A stretch of 64,000 nt of DNA from CAVVFX01 sp963747535 (GCA_963747535.1 CAVVFX010000023.1:372001-436000), one strand, 5' to 3'. Positions 43,320-52,912 are shown, counted from the first letter of the stretch. Numbers and translations: made by a program. The notes: generated from the sequence alone by a model not told the origin.

Positions 43320-44180
43320 CTAGAACAGCGCCGTATCCCGCCGCTTCCAGCTCTTGCCCTGGGCCGCGGCGATCTTCTCCATATCGCCAACATACGCCCC
43401 GGCCTGCGTCAAGACATGATGCAGGTCGTTGCCGACGCTGATGAACGTGAAGCCCTTCTCCAGGAACTCGCCAACCCGCGAAGTCCCAAACAGAAACAGC
43501 CCCAGGATGACGTTATTCTTGCGGGCATTCTCGACCAGCTTATTCGTAGCGGCCTCGAGTTCCGGCGACGTGTACATGTGCGGGAACTCGTACTTCTCAT
43601 AAAGTCCCATTGACATGCACAGATCGTTCTGACCCAGAAACAGAATATCGAGTCCGGGCACCGCGGCGATCTCCTCAATGTTCTCGATACACGACGCAGT
43701 CTCCACCTGCAGCGCGACGATGGCGTTGTCATTCCATGCGCCCGCATAGCCGAGGAGGCCGCCCTTATTCATGCTGCGCTGCGGGAAATAGACAGACCGC
43801 GTCCCAACCGTTGGATAGCGACAGCAACTCACGGCCTGACGCGCTTCCTCCGCAGTGTTGATGTAGGGCACCAGCACGCCATCCGCACCTATGTCGAGCG
43901 ACTGCTGGATACCCGCGCGATCGCTGTAGCCCGTGACCCGAACCAGGCTTTTGGACCCGCCGTTGCTGATGCCGCTGAGCATCGCCGACAGCTTCTCGTA
44001 GCCCATGGGCCCGTGCTGTGAATCGACCAGCAGCCAGTCGTAGCCGCTGTAAGCAAGCTGCTCCGCCACCGTTGGACTGTGGGAGTTCAAAAAAAGGCCC
44101 ATTTTAGGGCTGCCGCTCCGAAGTTCCGCCTTGAACTCCGCACCGGTAGTGTTAGCTTTCGTCATTGATTGATCTTTCAT
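43320..44180 (-). CDS. HpcH/HpaI family aldolase
   Basis: This is a class II pyruvate aldolase of the HpaI / 2-dehydro-3-deoxyglucarate aldolase type. The 286-residue protein shows MGLFLNSHSPTVAEQLAYSG, the catalytic-base segment LLVDSQHGPMGYE, a Mg-binding Glu in ALQVETASCIENIEEI and the GQNDLCMSMG segment that takes the Asp metal ligand. The product is probably a 2-keto-3-deoxy acid. It is convergent to the fusion gene and is 28 bases from the cytochrome c gene on the same strand. The first Met is at 44180; the second (MTKANTT) is also possible. Confidence 0.87.
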   Translation of the reverse strand: MKDQSMTKANTTGAEFKAELRSGSPKMGLFLNSHSPTVAEQLAYSGYDWLLVDSQHGPMGYEKLSAMLSGISNGGSKSLVRVTGYSDRAGIQQSLDIGADGVLVPYINTAEEARQAVSCCRYPTVGTRSVYFPQRSMNKGGLLGYAGAWNDNAIVALQVETASCIENIEEIAAVPGLDILFLGQNDLCMSMGLYEKYEFPHMYTSPELEAATNKLVENARKNNVILGLFLFGTSRVGEFLEKGFTFISVGNDLHHVLTQAGAYVGDMEKIAAAQGKSWKRRDTALF

Positions 44181-44207
44181 TGTTGAATTGGAAGTACTCA
44201 GGCGATT

Positions 44208-44723
44208 CTACCGCGGAAGTGGCGTCTCTAGCAGGGCCCGCACGCTCGCCGGCAATTTGTCGGAGTTCGCCAAAAGGAGGCTGACCTGCCACATCTGCTC
44301 AGTGCTCAAGGAGCCGCTGAATCCGGGCATCCCGGTCAGCCGGATCCCGTTCGCAACTTTCCAGTAGGTAACGCCCGCCGGATCGTCACTGACGCCTTTA
44401 CCCTTGAAAAGTTCCGGCGGCTTGGGAAATTCCCCCTTAGCGATCGCCGTCTGTTCCTGCCCCGGCAACCCATGACAGACGGCACAGTTGCTCCGGTAGA
44501 CCTGTGCTCCCGCCGAATAAACCTCATCCGATGGGACCATTGGCGCGGATTTCGGCGCCTCTTTATTCACGCGTGCATCGAGCGCGATATCGGTTATCCG
44601 TTTTTCGAACGGAAGCGGTGCGGACGCGGTGGCCACGGGCGCCAGGCCCAGCGCAACGTACCCGTAACCTGCGACCGCGAGCAATACCAGCGCTGCGATG
44701 AACCCGAAGATGAATCGCCCCAT
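44208..44723 (-). CDS. Membrane-anchored cytochrome c
   Basis: The 171-residue protein has one N-terminal membrane segment (about 5-27, uncleaved or a signal) and then a class I cytochrome c domain. CAVCH at about residues 80-84 binds heme c covalently, and the Met in GMPGF is the axial ligand near 135. It is a likely electron carrier in the periplasm. The neighbours (NIPSNAP and aldolase genes) give no pathway. It is close to the succinate dehydrogenase genes but on the other strand. Confidence 0.87.
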   Translation of the reverse strand: MGRFIFGFIAALVLLAVAGYGYVALGLAPVATASAPLPFEKRITDIALDARVNKEAPKSAPMVPSDEVYSAGAQVYRSNCAVCHGLPGQEQTAIAKGEFPKPPELFKGKGVSDDPAGVTYWKVANGIRLTGMPGFSGSLSTEQMWQVSLLLANSDKLPASVRALLETPLPR

Positions 44724-44734
44724 GGTCGAACTCG

Positions 44735-45145
44735 CTATTTGATCCCAGAAAAATCAGTCGGGCTCATGAACTTCGAGTCGACATGGTTCACGATCTTGCC
44801 GTTCTCCTCCGACGCCTTGGAAACCTTCACCCACTCCGGATCCTCGCGAAAAGCCTTCCAGTTAGCCTCGGCAGCTGCCCGGCTCTCGTGAGAAATGATG
44901 TAGATCAGCGTGGTGGAATGGAGGGGCTCGTCGGCTGGAATAAAGTAGCCCACATTGTGCATGTGATGCCGTTCGAAGATCTCCATGGTGTGTTCGCGGA
45001 ACCGCTTCAGCAGGTCAGGCAGCTTGCCCTCATTGCAGGTGTAAGTCCGCAGTTCATAAACGTGTCCGGTGCTCTGTGCTTGGCTCATAACGGTTGTAGT
45101 CAGGCCCATAAGGGCGGCGACGGCGAAGAGAATCAGCTTTCTCAT
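44735..45145 (-). CDS. Secreted NIPSNAP-family protein
   Basis: Start at 45145 (MRKLILFAVAALMGLTTT) gives 136 residues with a signal peptide. The mature part is a dimeric alpha+beta-barrel-like domain of the NIPSNAP type: VYELRTYTCNEGKLPDLL and then WKAFREDPEWVKV. The family role is unclear. It is 11 bases from the cytochrome c gene downstream, so both may be co-transcribed. A longer frame upstream to 45316 is antisense to the start of the cytochrome b gene and is not accepted. Confidence 0.82.
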   Translation of the reverse strand: MRKLILFAVAALMGLTTTVMSQAQSTGHVYELRTYTCNEGKLPDLLKRFREHTMEIFERHHMHNVGYFIPADEPLHSTTLIYIISHESRAAAEANWKAFREDPEWVKVSKASEENGKIVNHVDSKFMSPTDFSGIK

Positions 45146-45206
45146 ATCGGGAACAGCATAGCAGGTGTGCAGGCATCTCCTCCAATGTGTTAAGTTTGTT
45201 TCGTTC

Positions 45207-45995
45207 ATGGCATCCATCGACGTTCCGCTGGAGCGCGGCCGTTTCGGACAAACTTCGCGGCGAGATCTGTGGTGGCTCCAACCCCTCGTCGTCTTCTTAG
45301 GTCTCTTTACGTTCATCGTCTATTCCACGTGGGCGGCGATGCAAGGGGACCATTATCGTTTCGGACCCTATCTCTCGCCGTTCTATTCTCCTGAACTGTT
45401 CGGCTCGGCTGACGCCTGGTTTGGCGCGCGTCCCGCATGGATTCCGGCTTTCGTAACGGGCGCCATGCTGATCCTCTGGGCGCCCGGCGGCTTCCGCTTC
45501 ACCTGCTACTACTACCGCGGCGCATACTATAAAGCCTTCTGGGCGGACCCGCCCTCCTGCGCGGTCGGTGAGCCACGCACCCGCTATCTCGGCGAGCGAA
45601 CCTTCCCGCTCATCTTCCAGAACATCCACCGTTACTTCCTCTACCTCGCCCTGCTCTTCATCGTCTTGCTGGCCCACGATGTCTGGAAAGCGCTCTGGTT
45701 CGACGACCACGGCGTCACCCACTTCGGCATCGGTGTCGGAACCCTGGTGCTCGCAGTGAACACCGTACTGCTTGCCTGCTACACTTTCGGCTGCCATTCC
45801 TTACGGCATCTCGTCGGCGGCTTTCTCGACCAGCTCTCGCGCCGTCCGGTGCGCAAGAAGGCCTACGATTGCGTGACTTGTCTCAACGCCCGCCATATGC
45901 GCTTCGCGTGGCTCAGCCTGTTTACTGTTGGATTCTCCGATCTGTACATAAGACTATGCTCGATGGGAATCTGGACCGATTGGAGAATCTTCTAG
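45207..45995 (+). CDS. sdhC: Succinate dehydrogenase cytochrome b subunit
   Basis: This membrane anchor of complex II is of the single-polypeptide type. The 262-residue form starting MASIDVPLERG has about five hydrophobic segments (about 25-45, 76-97, 135-155, 175-195 and 232-250). His in the helices (IFQNIHRYFLY, LLAHDVWKAL, TFGCHSLRHLVGG) are possible heme ligands. It carries electrons from the Fe-S subunit to quinone. It is directly before the flavoprotein gene, with one base between. Confidence 0.85.
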   Translation: MASIDVPLERGRFGQTSRRDLWWLQPLVVFLGLFTFIVYSTWAAMQGDHYRFGPYLSPFYSPELFGSADAWFGARPAWIPAFVTGAMLILWAPGGFRFTCYYYRGAYYKAFWADPPSCAVGEPRTRYLGERTFPLIFQNIHRYFLYLALLFIVLLAHDVWKALWFDDHGVTHFGIGVGTLVLAVNTVLLACYTFGCHSLRHLVGGFLDQLSRRPVRKKAYDCVTCLNARHMRFAWLSLFTVGFSDLYIRLCSMGIWTDWRIF

Positions 45996-45996
45996 C

Positions 45997-47808
45997 GTGG
46001 CCGAATACGAGTCCTTTGAGCACGACGTCCTGGTAATTGGCGCCGGCGGAGCCGGACTGCGCGCGGCCATCGAAGCTTCCGCCGCGGGAGTGAGAGTCGG
46101 GGTGTTGTCCAAGTCGCTGCTCGGCAAAGCTCACACCGTGATGGCGGAAGGTGGTGTCGCGGCGGCCATGGGCAACGTCGACGACCGCGATAGCTGGCGC
46201 GTCCATTTCGCCGACACCATGCGCGGCGGCCAGTATCTGAACAACCCTCGCATGGCCGAACTTCACGCGAAGGAAGCGCCGGACCGCGTGCGTGAACTGG
46301 AAGCCTGGGGCGCCCTATTCGATCGCACTAAAGACGGCCGCATCCTGCAGCGCAATTTCGGCGGACATCGCTACCCGCGCCTCGCCCATGTCGGCGATCG
46401 CACCGGCCTCGAGATGATCCGCACCCTCCAGGACCACGGCATCCATCAAGGCATCGACTTTCACATGGAGTGCACCGTCCTCACGCTCCTGAAGGATGGC
46501 GATCGTGTGGCCGGCGCGTTTACTTACGAGCGCGAACGCGGCCGCTTCAAGCTCTTCAAAGCTAAAGCCGTGATCCTCGCCACCGGCGGCATCGGGCGGG
46601 CATACCGGATCACTAGCAATAGTTGGGAGTATACGGGCGATGGCCACAGCCTGGCCTATCACGCCGGCGCGTCGCTGATCGACATGGAATTCGTGCAGTT
46701 CCATCCGACCGGCATGATCTGGCCCCCCAGCGTCCGAGGCCTCCTGGTGACGGAAGGCGTGCGCGGTGAAGGCGGAGTGCTCAAGAACAAGGACGGACGT
46801 CGCTTCATGTTCGACGAGATCCCCGAGAACTATCGCTCCCAAACCGCCGACAACGAAGACGAAGGCTGGCGCTACACCCAGGGCGACCGCAACGCGCGCC
46901 GTCCGCCGGAGTTGCTGACTCGCGACCATGTTGCCCGCTGCATTCAACGTGAAGTGCGCGAGGGCCGGGGCAGCCCGCACGGCGGCGTCTTCCTCGACAT
47001 CGCGTGGATTAAGGAGCGCCTTCCCAACGGCGCAGAACACATCAAGAAAAAGCTGCCCAGCATGTATCACCAGTTCAAGCAGCTCGCCGATATCGACATC
47101 ACCGAAGTGCCCATGGAGATCGGTCCGACGACCCATTACATGATGGGCGGCGTGCGCGTCAACGGCGACACCCAGATGTCCGATGTGCCGGGGCTGTTCG
47201 CGGCCGGCGAATGCGGCGCGGGCTTGCACGGGGCCAATCGCCTGGGTGGAAACTCCCTCTCCGACCTCATCGTCTTCGGCATGCGCGCCGGCAAATATGC
47301 TGCCGAATTCGCTAAGACCAATGGCGACGTGACCGTCGATACGGCGCAAGTTGACGACACCGCCCGCAAGTCACTCGAGCCCTTCGCACGGCCGGGCGAC
47401 GACAATCCGTTCGCCGTCCAGCACGAGCTTCAAGGCATGATGCAGGAGATGGTCGGCATCGTACGCGTAGAGAGCGAAATGAATGTGGCGCTGGTCAAGC
47501 TCGGCGCGTTGAAGAGAAGAGCCGACGCCGTTCCCGCCCCGGGCAATCGCGAATACAATCCGGGCTGGCACACCGCGCTCGATCTGCAAAACCTCCTGAC
47601 CATTTCGGAAGCCATTACGCGCTCCGCCCTGGAGCGAAAAGAAAGCCGCGGCGCGCACTTCCGTGACGATTACCCGTCCAAGGATCCGGCTTACGGAAAC
47701 TTCAATACGATGATCCGCAAGGCGCCCGATGGGACCATGCAGATTTCGCGCGAACCCATCGTCCCGACCACCGAAGAGCAGAAACAGATCATCGAGGAAA
47801 TGAAATGA
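45997..47808 (+). CDS. sdhA: Succinate dehydrogenase/fumarate reductase flavoprotein subunit
   Basis: SdhA oxidises succinate to fumarate with covalently bound FAD. The 603-residue protein has the dinucleotide site VIGAGGAGLRAAIEASAAG and the flavin-binding His in KAHTVMAEGGVAAAMG. QFHPTGM and GECGAGLHGANRLGGNSL are further family motifs. Start is GTG at 45997, just after the cytochrome b stop. It lies between the membrane and Fe-S subunits, the usual order in this group. Confidence 0.95.
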   Translation: MAEYESFEHDVLVIGAGGAGLRAAIEASAAGVRVGVLSKSLLGKAHTVMAEGGVAAAMGNVDDRDSWRVHFADTMRGGQYLNNPRMAELHAKEAPDRVRELEAWGALFDRTKDGRILQRNFGGHRYPRLAHVGDRTGLEMIRTLQDHGIHQGIDFHMECTVLTLLKDGDRVAGAFTYERERGRFKLFKAKAVILATGGIGRAYRITSNSWEYTGDGHSLAYHAGASLIDMEFVQFHPTGMIWPPSVRGLLVTEGVRGEGGVLKNKDGRRFMFDEIPENYRSQTADNEDEGWRYTQGDRNARRPPELLTRDHVARCIQREVREGRGSPHGGVFLDIAWIKERLPNGAEHIKKKLPSMYHQFKQLADIDITEVPMEIGPTTHYMMGGVRVNGDTQMSDVPGLFAAGECGAGLHGANRLGGNSLSDLIVFGMRAGKYAAEFAKTNGDVTVDTAQVDDTARKSLEPFARPGDDNPFAVQHELQGMMQEMVGIVRVESEMNVALVKLGALKRRADAVPAPGNREYNPGWHTALDLQNLLTISEAITRSALERKESRGAHFRDDYPSKDPAYGNFNTMIRKAPDGTMQISREPIVPTTEEQKQIIEEMK

Positions 47809-47824
47809 CCGGGGAGGTGAAGAA

Positions 47825-48568
47825 GTGAACGACCAGGCCACCTTTCGCATCTGGCGCGGGGACAAATCCGGCGGCGCCTTCGAGGACTACAAGACTTCCG
47901 TCACCTCTGGCATGGTCGTGCTCGACGCCGTTCACCAGATTCAGGCCGAATCGGCGCACGACCTCGCAGTGCGGTGGAACTGCAAAGCGGGAAAGTGCGG
48001 CTCGTGCTCAGCCGAGATCAACGGCATGCCCAAGCTCATGTGCATGACGCGGCTCAATACGCTCGACCTCACCCAGCCCGTCAGCATCGAGCCCATGAAA
48101 GCCTTCCCTCCGATCCGCGACCTGGTGACCGACGTTTCCTGGAATTATCGCGTCAAGGAAGGTATCCGCAAATTCAAGCCGCGCAAACCCGACGCTCCGG
48201 ACGGCACCTGGCGAATGACCCAGGAGGATGCGGATCGCGTCCAGGAATTCCGCAAGTGCATCGAATGCTTCCTTTGCCAGGACGTCTGCCATGTGCTGCG
48301 CGACCATCACAAGCATGCCGAGTTCATCGGCCCGCGTTTCCTGGTCTACACCGCGGCGCTCGAAATGCACCCGCTCGACACCGACGATCGCTTACCGGAT
48401 CTGCGCCAACGCGATGGCGTAGGCTACTGCAACATCACCAAGTGCTGCACCAAGGTGTGTCCCGAAGGCATTACGATCACCGACAATGCCATCATTCCCC
48501 TGAAGGAGCGGGTCGTTGACCGTTATTTCGATCCACTGACGAAACTACTGCGGATGTTTGTGGGGTAA
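47825..48568 (+). CDS. sdhB: Succinate dehydrogenase/fumarate reductase iron-sulfur subunit
   Basis: SdhB passes electrons from the flavin to the quinone site. The 247-residue protein has the 2Fe-2S loop CKAGKCGSCSAEI (final Cys in LMCMTRL), a 4Fe-4S/3Fe-4S pair of motifs at CIECFLCQDVCHV, and CNITKCCTKVCPEG near the end. The start is GTG 47825, 16 bases after the sdhA stop and preceded by GGGGAGG. It ends the sdhCAB cluster. Confidence 0.95.
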   Translation: MNDQATFRIWRGDKSGGAFEDYKTSVTSGMVVLDAVHQIQAESAHDLAVRWNCKAGKCGSCSAEINGMPKLMCMTRLNTLDLTQPVSIEPMKAFPPIRDLVTDVSWNYRVKEGIRKFKPRKPDAPDGTWRMTQEDADRVQEFRKCIECFLCQDVCHVLRDHHKHAEFIGPRFLVYTAALEMHPLDTDDRLPDLRQRDGVGYCNITKCCTKVCPEGITITDNAIIPLKERVVDRYFDPLTKLLRMFVG

Positions 48569-48585
48569 ACTTTAGTCGAGCCCCG

Positions 48586-49086
48586 ATGACTTTCCAACTG
48601 AAACCGATCCACGCGGATGCGATTCCCGAAGCTCTCGAAAAAGCCGAGCGATACCGGTTACTGAGTGAAGCCGCGCAGGCAGAAAGCATCTGCCTCGACG
48701 TTCTATCGGTAGACCCGCACCACCAGCAGGCGCTGATCATCATGCTGCTGGCCATTACGGACCAGTTCGGCGAAGGAGTCAGCGCCAAACGCGCCCGGGA
48801 AATATTGCCCCGTCTGGAGCATGACTACGACCGCGCCTACTATGCCGGAATCATCTGCGAGCGCCTGGGTCACGCCGAAGTGCGCGCTGGAAGGCATGGA
48901 TCGAGTTACACCGCGTTCGAGCTGTTGAGCGATGCGATGACGCACTACGAGGAGGCGGAGCGACTGCGTCCTGCCGGCAACGACGATTCCATTCTCCGCT
49001 GGAATACCTGCGCGCGCTTCTTGACACGGAATAGTAATTTGAAACCCCGGCCACAGGAAACGCACCAGGAAGTTCTGGGCGAGTAA
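48586..49086 (+). CDS. TPR-like helical protein of unknown function
   Basis: The 166-residue protein is mostly alpha-helical and begins with a segment of TPR type (ALEKAERYRLLSEAAQAESICLDVLSVDPHHQQAL). The later YYAGIICERLGHAEV and SYTAFELLSDAMTHYEEAERLRP segments are similar. It starts 17 bases after sdhB and probably follows it in the transcript. Function unknown; it may act as a small assembly or binding factor. Confidence 0.72.
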   Translation: MTFQLKPIHADAIPEALEKAERYRLLSEAAQAESICLDVLSVDPHHQQALIIMLLAITDQFGEGVSAKRAREILPRLEHDYDRAYYAGIICERLGHAEVRAGRHGSSYTAFELLSDAMTHYEEAERLRPAGNDDSILRWNTCARFLTRNSNLKPRPQETHQEVLGE

Positions 49087-49154
49087 ACCAAACCCCGGTC
49101 GGCGAGTCCAACACTGGCCCAACGTTCCAACCGTCTTTGCGCCAAAGGAGAAGT

Positions 49155-49790
49155 ATGAAGATGAAGCGTTACGTTCCTGTTGCGGTACTCGCGCTGGCTG
49201 GGCTTGCCTCGCTCCATGCCCAGGCGCCGCAGGGCTGGAAAATGCGTGTCGATCGCAGCACTGAAGCTTCCGACCCGGATGCCGCGGGGGACATCAAATT
49301 CGTGACCATGGGATCGGGTTTCCATGCGACGAATCCAAAAGCCGCGGTCTATTGGAATCCGGCGAATTCGGCGACCGGCACTTATACCGTGAAGGGCACC
49401 TTCACGCTGATGAAGCCGAGCGGCCACACGAACTATTACGGCCTGTTGTTTGGCGGCAGCGGTCTCGAAGGTCCACAGCAGAAGTATCTGTACTTCGTAG
49501 TCGCCCAGAATGGGACTTGGCTGATCAAACACCGCGACGGCGATGCGACCACCACTAACGTGTCACCGAAGACGCCAAGTGACGTGGTGAAGAAACCGGA
49601 CGAGATCGGGAAATCGACCAATGCCCTCGAAGTGCGTGTCGGAGCCGACAAGATCGACTTCGTCGTCAATGGAACCGTAGTGCACACGGAACCGAAGAGC
49701 GGGGCGACTGCTATGACCGACGGGATCTACGGCATCCGCATCAATCACCTCCTCGAACTTCAAGTGGACGATTTCGGCGTCTCGAAGTAG
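49155..49790 (+). CDS. Secreted lectin-like (DUF1080-type) protein
   Basis: The 211-residue protein has a signal peptide (VPVAVLALAGLASLHAQ) and a beta-sandwich region that looks like the concanavalin-type DUF1080 or LamG domain: FTLMKPSGHTNYYGLLFGGS, YLYFVVAQNGTWLIKHR, then DFVVNGTVVHTE near the end. AAAGGAG supports the ATG at 49155. Substrate, probably a sugar, is unknown. Confidence 0.78.
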   Translation: MKMKRYVPVAVLALAGLASLHAQAPQGWKMRVDRSTEASDPDAAGDIKFVTMGSGFHATNPKAAVYWNPANSATGTYTVKGTFTLMKPSGHTNYYGLLFGGSGLEGPQQKYLYFVVAQNGTWLIKHRDGDATTTNVSPKTPSDVVKKPDEIGKSTNALEVRVGADKIDFVVNGTVVHTEPKSGATAMTDGIYGIRINHLLELQVDDFGVSK

Positions 49791-49868
49791 CCGAACGACT
49801 GCGGGGAACCGGTGTGCGTGGGCACCATCAACACCCTGACGAGAAACGGTAATGTTCCTCCACCATAC

Positions 49869-49878
49869 GGCAGACCAT
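49869..49878. repeat. GGCAGACCAT element
   Basis: One of three exact decamers (also 4299-4308 and 62796-62805), all between genes. Chance occurrence of three in 64 kb is unlikely, so this appears to be a dispersed motif or the remains of a longer repeat. Confidence 0.45.
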
Positions 49879-49890
49879 CGATAGCACCGC

Positions 49891-52740
49891 CTAGCTTCCA
49901 GCTACTGCGACCGTAACACTCGCCGGACTGGACACACCACCAGCCTGAATCACCACCGGAACCGCACTGCCCCCCGCAACACCTGCGGGGATCTGCACGT
50001 TGATTTGGACCGAGCCCGCCACGTTATTAGTAACTCCAGTGGCCGATTGCACAGTAGCCGCCTGACCGCCGATGGTCACAGTAATCGGTAAAGACGTGTT
50101 GGGAAGCGGCGGGAACAGGATCGTTCCGTCCGGGGTAGCAGGCGACATCGGACCCACGCCTGTCGCGAACAGCGTGATCACGCTCCCCGTGGCGGCCGGA
50201 TTGGCCGCGCTATTGTTAGTGCCGTCGGAATTGGTCGCCAGCGCCTGGCCCTGACCCGATGAATCCGCCGAGAACAACGCCGGCGAAGTGGGTGCAACGG
50301 TAACCGGGAACGGCTGCGAGGTCTGATCTCCATTCTCCGCGATCACCAGTGCCGTGGACCCCGTAAGACCGAAAGGCACCACCGCTGAGACCTGTGTCCC
50401 CCAGGTATACAGGATCGGCGCGGGCGTTCCGTTGAACAGGATGCGCGTACTCGCGAGAGCCGAACTCACCACGTTGTTGTTGCTGACCTGCTCCAGCGTC
50501 AACTGTTGCGGACCCAGGTCAGACCCGTAGATCACCACGATCTCGCCTGGAGCAATCGCGCCGGCCTTGCCGCTGGCGCCATTCGTTATGGAACTGATCC
50601 CGTTCCCGTAGCCTGCAATCGAAAGCATCCGCACCGCGTTGTTGGACAGGTCCGCGAAGTAGAGGTTGCCTTTGGTGTCCATCGCGAGACCGCTCGGAGT
50701 ATTGAGTAAAGCCGCAGTGGCGGGACCGCCGTCTCCTGCATAACCGGGCGTCCCGGTACCTGCAATCGTGGACAGGCTTCCGTCGCCCCCTACTTGCATG
50801 ATCCGGTTCCCTGCCATGGAAATGTAGACGTTCCCGTACGCATCGGCCGCGACACCATTTGGAGCCGCCAGTTCAGAGGTCACCGCTGGCAGGTCCTCGC
50901 CGGTATAACCGTCGGAGCCGTTGCCGGCTACGGTCGTGATGATGCCGTTCGTTGATACCATGCGGACGCGGCTGTCGCCTGTCGTCGCGATATAAAGATC
51001 GCCAGCCGGATCGAAACCGATACCCGCTGGACCATTGAGCAGCGCCTTAGTTGCAGGTCCGCCATCGCCCGAGTATCCACTCCCACCGATACCGGCAACA
51101 GTCGTAATGATTCCGCTCGTCGAGACTTTGCGAACCACGGAAGGCTGATAGTCCGCGATATACACATTTCCGGATTTATCGGTAGCCAGCCCGTCCGGCA
51201 GGTAGAATGTTGCAGTTGTAGCTGCCCCGCCGTCGCCGGAGTAGCCGGCACTGCCGTTGCCTGCAAAGGTGGAGATGTTGCCGTTCGTCCCTACTACACG
51301 CACGCGGAAGTTACCGGCGTCGGCAATGTAGACGTTGCCGGCGGCATCCACGGCCACGGCTTGCGGCGCATTCAACTGGGCTTTCGTCGCGGCGCTGCCA
51401 TCGCCTGAGAAACCCGCTGTGCCGTTTCCGGCGAAATTACTGATCACGCCCTTGGCGGAAACCTGTCGGACCACATTGTTGCCCGTGTCTGCGACATAAA
51501 CGTTGCCCAAGGGGTCAACTGCAACTCCGCTGGGAGCATACAACTGGGCTTTCGTCGCCGCCCCGCCGTCGCCCGCGTAACTCAAAACGCCGTTACCCGC
51601 TATCGTACTGATCGTCCCGCCGGAAGTAACCATACGAAGCCGATTGTTATACCAATCGGCAATGTACATGTTGCCGCTGCTGTCGACGCAAAGGCCGTGT
51701 GGGATATTCAGCTCCGCCGAACTCGCCTTGCCGCCATCGCCCGCAAAGCCGCTAAGTCCATTTCCCACCACCGTCGTAATTGTGCCACCCGCCCCGTTGG
51801 AGCCTTTGAGAACTTTGCGGATGCGTCCGTCGCCCTGCTCGGAAATGTAGAGGTTGGCGCTTGAGTCGAGCGCGATGCCATAAGGTTGGTAGAGTTCCGC
51901 CGGGTTGGTCGTGGATGCGCTGGTCGCCGGTCCTCCATCCCCCGAGTAGGCGTCGACGTTAGTGCCGGCATAGGTATGGATGTTCCCGTCGGTGGTCACC
52001 TGGCGGATGACGTAATTGCCGGAGTCGCAGATGTAAACATTGCCGGCGGAGTCGACTGCCACGGCGGTTGGAAGCGTAAGCTGGGCCACGTTCGCCGGGC
52101 CCCCGTCGCCTGAATAGCCGAAGCTCCAACCCGAATAGCCCGCGAATGTGTTGATGTTGCCATTTGGAGTCACGATGCGGACCGCGGCATTCAGGTTGTC
52201 CGCAATATAGACGTTCCCCTTCTGGTCGACCGCGACGCCGAGCGGATTGTTCAGGCTTGCCCCGCCCCCGACGGCCGGGCCGGTGTCGCCGGCGTATCCC
52301 GGGGCGCCAGTGCCGGCAAAGGTGTTGATTTTTCCGTCCGGCGTCACGATACGGACGACATTGTTCAGGGAATCGGCGATGTAAACGTCTCCCGAAGAGT
52401 CCAGGGCGATGCCTGCCGGCACATTGAGTTGCGCATTGAGAGCTGGTCCGCCGTCACCCGAGTATCCGGCCCGCGAGTTACCCGCGAACACCGCAAGGCT
52501 GCCATTCGTGCTGAGCTTGAAGACGTTGTTTCCGCTGCTGAAATAGACGTTGCCGGCCGGGTCCGCGGCCGCGAAAAGGGGGTGCCCGATCGAGGTGCTG
52601 CTGGCTGTCACGGGCGTCGGCGGAGGCGCCCCTCCGGCGATGGTGGAAATGGTGTACTGCTGCGCGATGGCGTAGCTGCCGGAGAGCGCGAGCGTGACCG
52701 CCAGGCCACGGAGCAAGGTTCGGGAGTTTAATATTGGCAC
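49891..52740 (-). CDS. Secreted NHL-repeat protein with Solibacter-type C-terminal domain
   Basis: The 949-residue protein has a signal peptide (cleavage near residue 26) and a long NHL-repeat region. I count twelve units of the type GNVYIAD (some changed, such as GNVYFSS, GDLYIAT or GNVYISM), spaced about 55 residues apart; each unit also carries GYSGDGGPA and AxLNxPxGVAVD. Twelve units would make two six-bladed propellers. The last 230 residues match the Solibacter C-terminal domain (IAPGEIVVIYGSDLGPQ, then ITLFATGVGPMSPATPDG). Such proteins are typically exported and may bind glycans or proteins; the target is unknown. Confidence 0.85.
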   Translation of the reverse strand: MPILNSRTLLRGLAVTLALSGSYAIAQQYTISTIAGGAPPPTPVTASSTSIGHPLFAAADPAGNVYFSSGNNVFKLSTNGSLAVFAGNSRAGYSGDGGPALNAQLNVPAGIALDSSGDVYIADSLNNVVRIVTPDGKINTFAGTGAPGYAGDTGPAVGGGASLNNPLGVAVDQKGNVYIADNLNAAVRIVTPNGNINTFAGYSGWSFGYSGDGGPANVAQLTLPTAVAVDSAGNVYICDSGNYVIRQVTTDGNIHTYAGTNVDAYSGDGGPATSASTTNPAELYQPYGIALDSSANLYISEQGDGRIRKVLKGSNGAGGTITTVVGNGLSGFAGDGGKASSAELNIPHGLCVDSSGNMYIADWYNNRLRMVTSGGTISTIAGNGVLSYAGDGGAATKAQLYAPSGVAVDPLGNVYVADTGNNVVRQVSAKGVISNFAGNGTAGFSGDGSAATKAQLNAPQAVAVDAAGNVYIADAGNFRVRVVGTNGNISTFAGNGSAGYSGDGGAATTATFYLPDGLATDKSGNVYIADYQPSVVRKVSTSGIITTVAGIGGSGYSGDGGPATKALLNGPAGIGFDPAGDLYIATTGDSRVRMVSTNGIITTVAGNGSDGYTGEDLPAVTSELAAPNGVAADAYGNVYISMAGNRIMQVGGDGSLSTIAGTGTPGYAGDGGPATAALLNTPSGLAMDTKGNLYFADLSNNAVRMLSIAGYGNGISSITNGASGKAGAIAPGEIVVIYGSDLGPQQLTLEQVSNNNVVSSALASTRILFNGTPAPILYTWGTQVSAVVPFGLTGSTALVIAENGDQTSQPFPVTVAPTSPALFSADSSGQGQALATNSDGTNNSAANPAATGSVITLFATGVGPMSPATPDGTILFPPLPNTSLPITVTIGGQAATVQSATGVTNNVAGSVQINVQIPAGVAGGSAVPVVIQAGGVSSPASVTVAVAGS

Positions 52741-52821
52741 GGTTGGTAAAGGACGTTTCTAACTGCTGAGACGTTTCAATACGAATTATGACACGCCGGA
52801 CGCTCGCCGACGCGCGCAGGG

Positions 52822-52878
52822 GTGCGTAGGGCGGGCGCCCTCGCCACCTAGCGACCCTCAGGTCGCGTCCCTACACAC
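52822..52878. repeat. Cloverleaf-like extragenic repeat
   Basis: The outer arms GTGCGTAGGG (52822-52831) and CCCTACACAC (52869-52878) pair with one mismatch. Inside are two smaller hairpins (GGGCGCCC, and GCGACC-CTCA-GGTCGC). It lies between der and the NHL protein gene. The complex symmetry is like a REP or other palindromic repeat rather than a plain terminator. Confidence 0.55.
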
Positions 52879-52912
52879 TCGTATATTCCGCAGCTTTCGG
52901 TCCGGTGGCCCG

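Noticed and set aside
46315..47349. 344-codon minus-strand frame
   Set aside because: It is antisense to sdhA.
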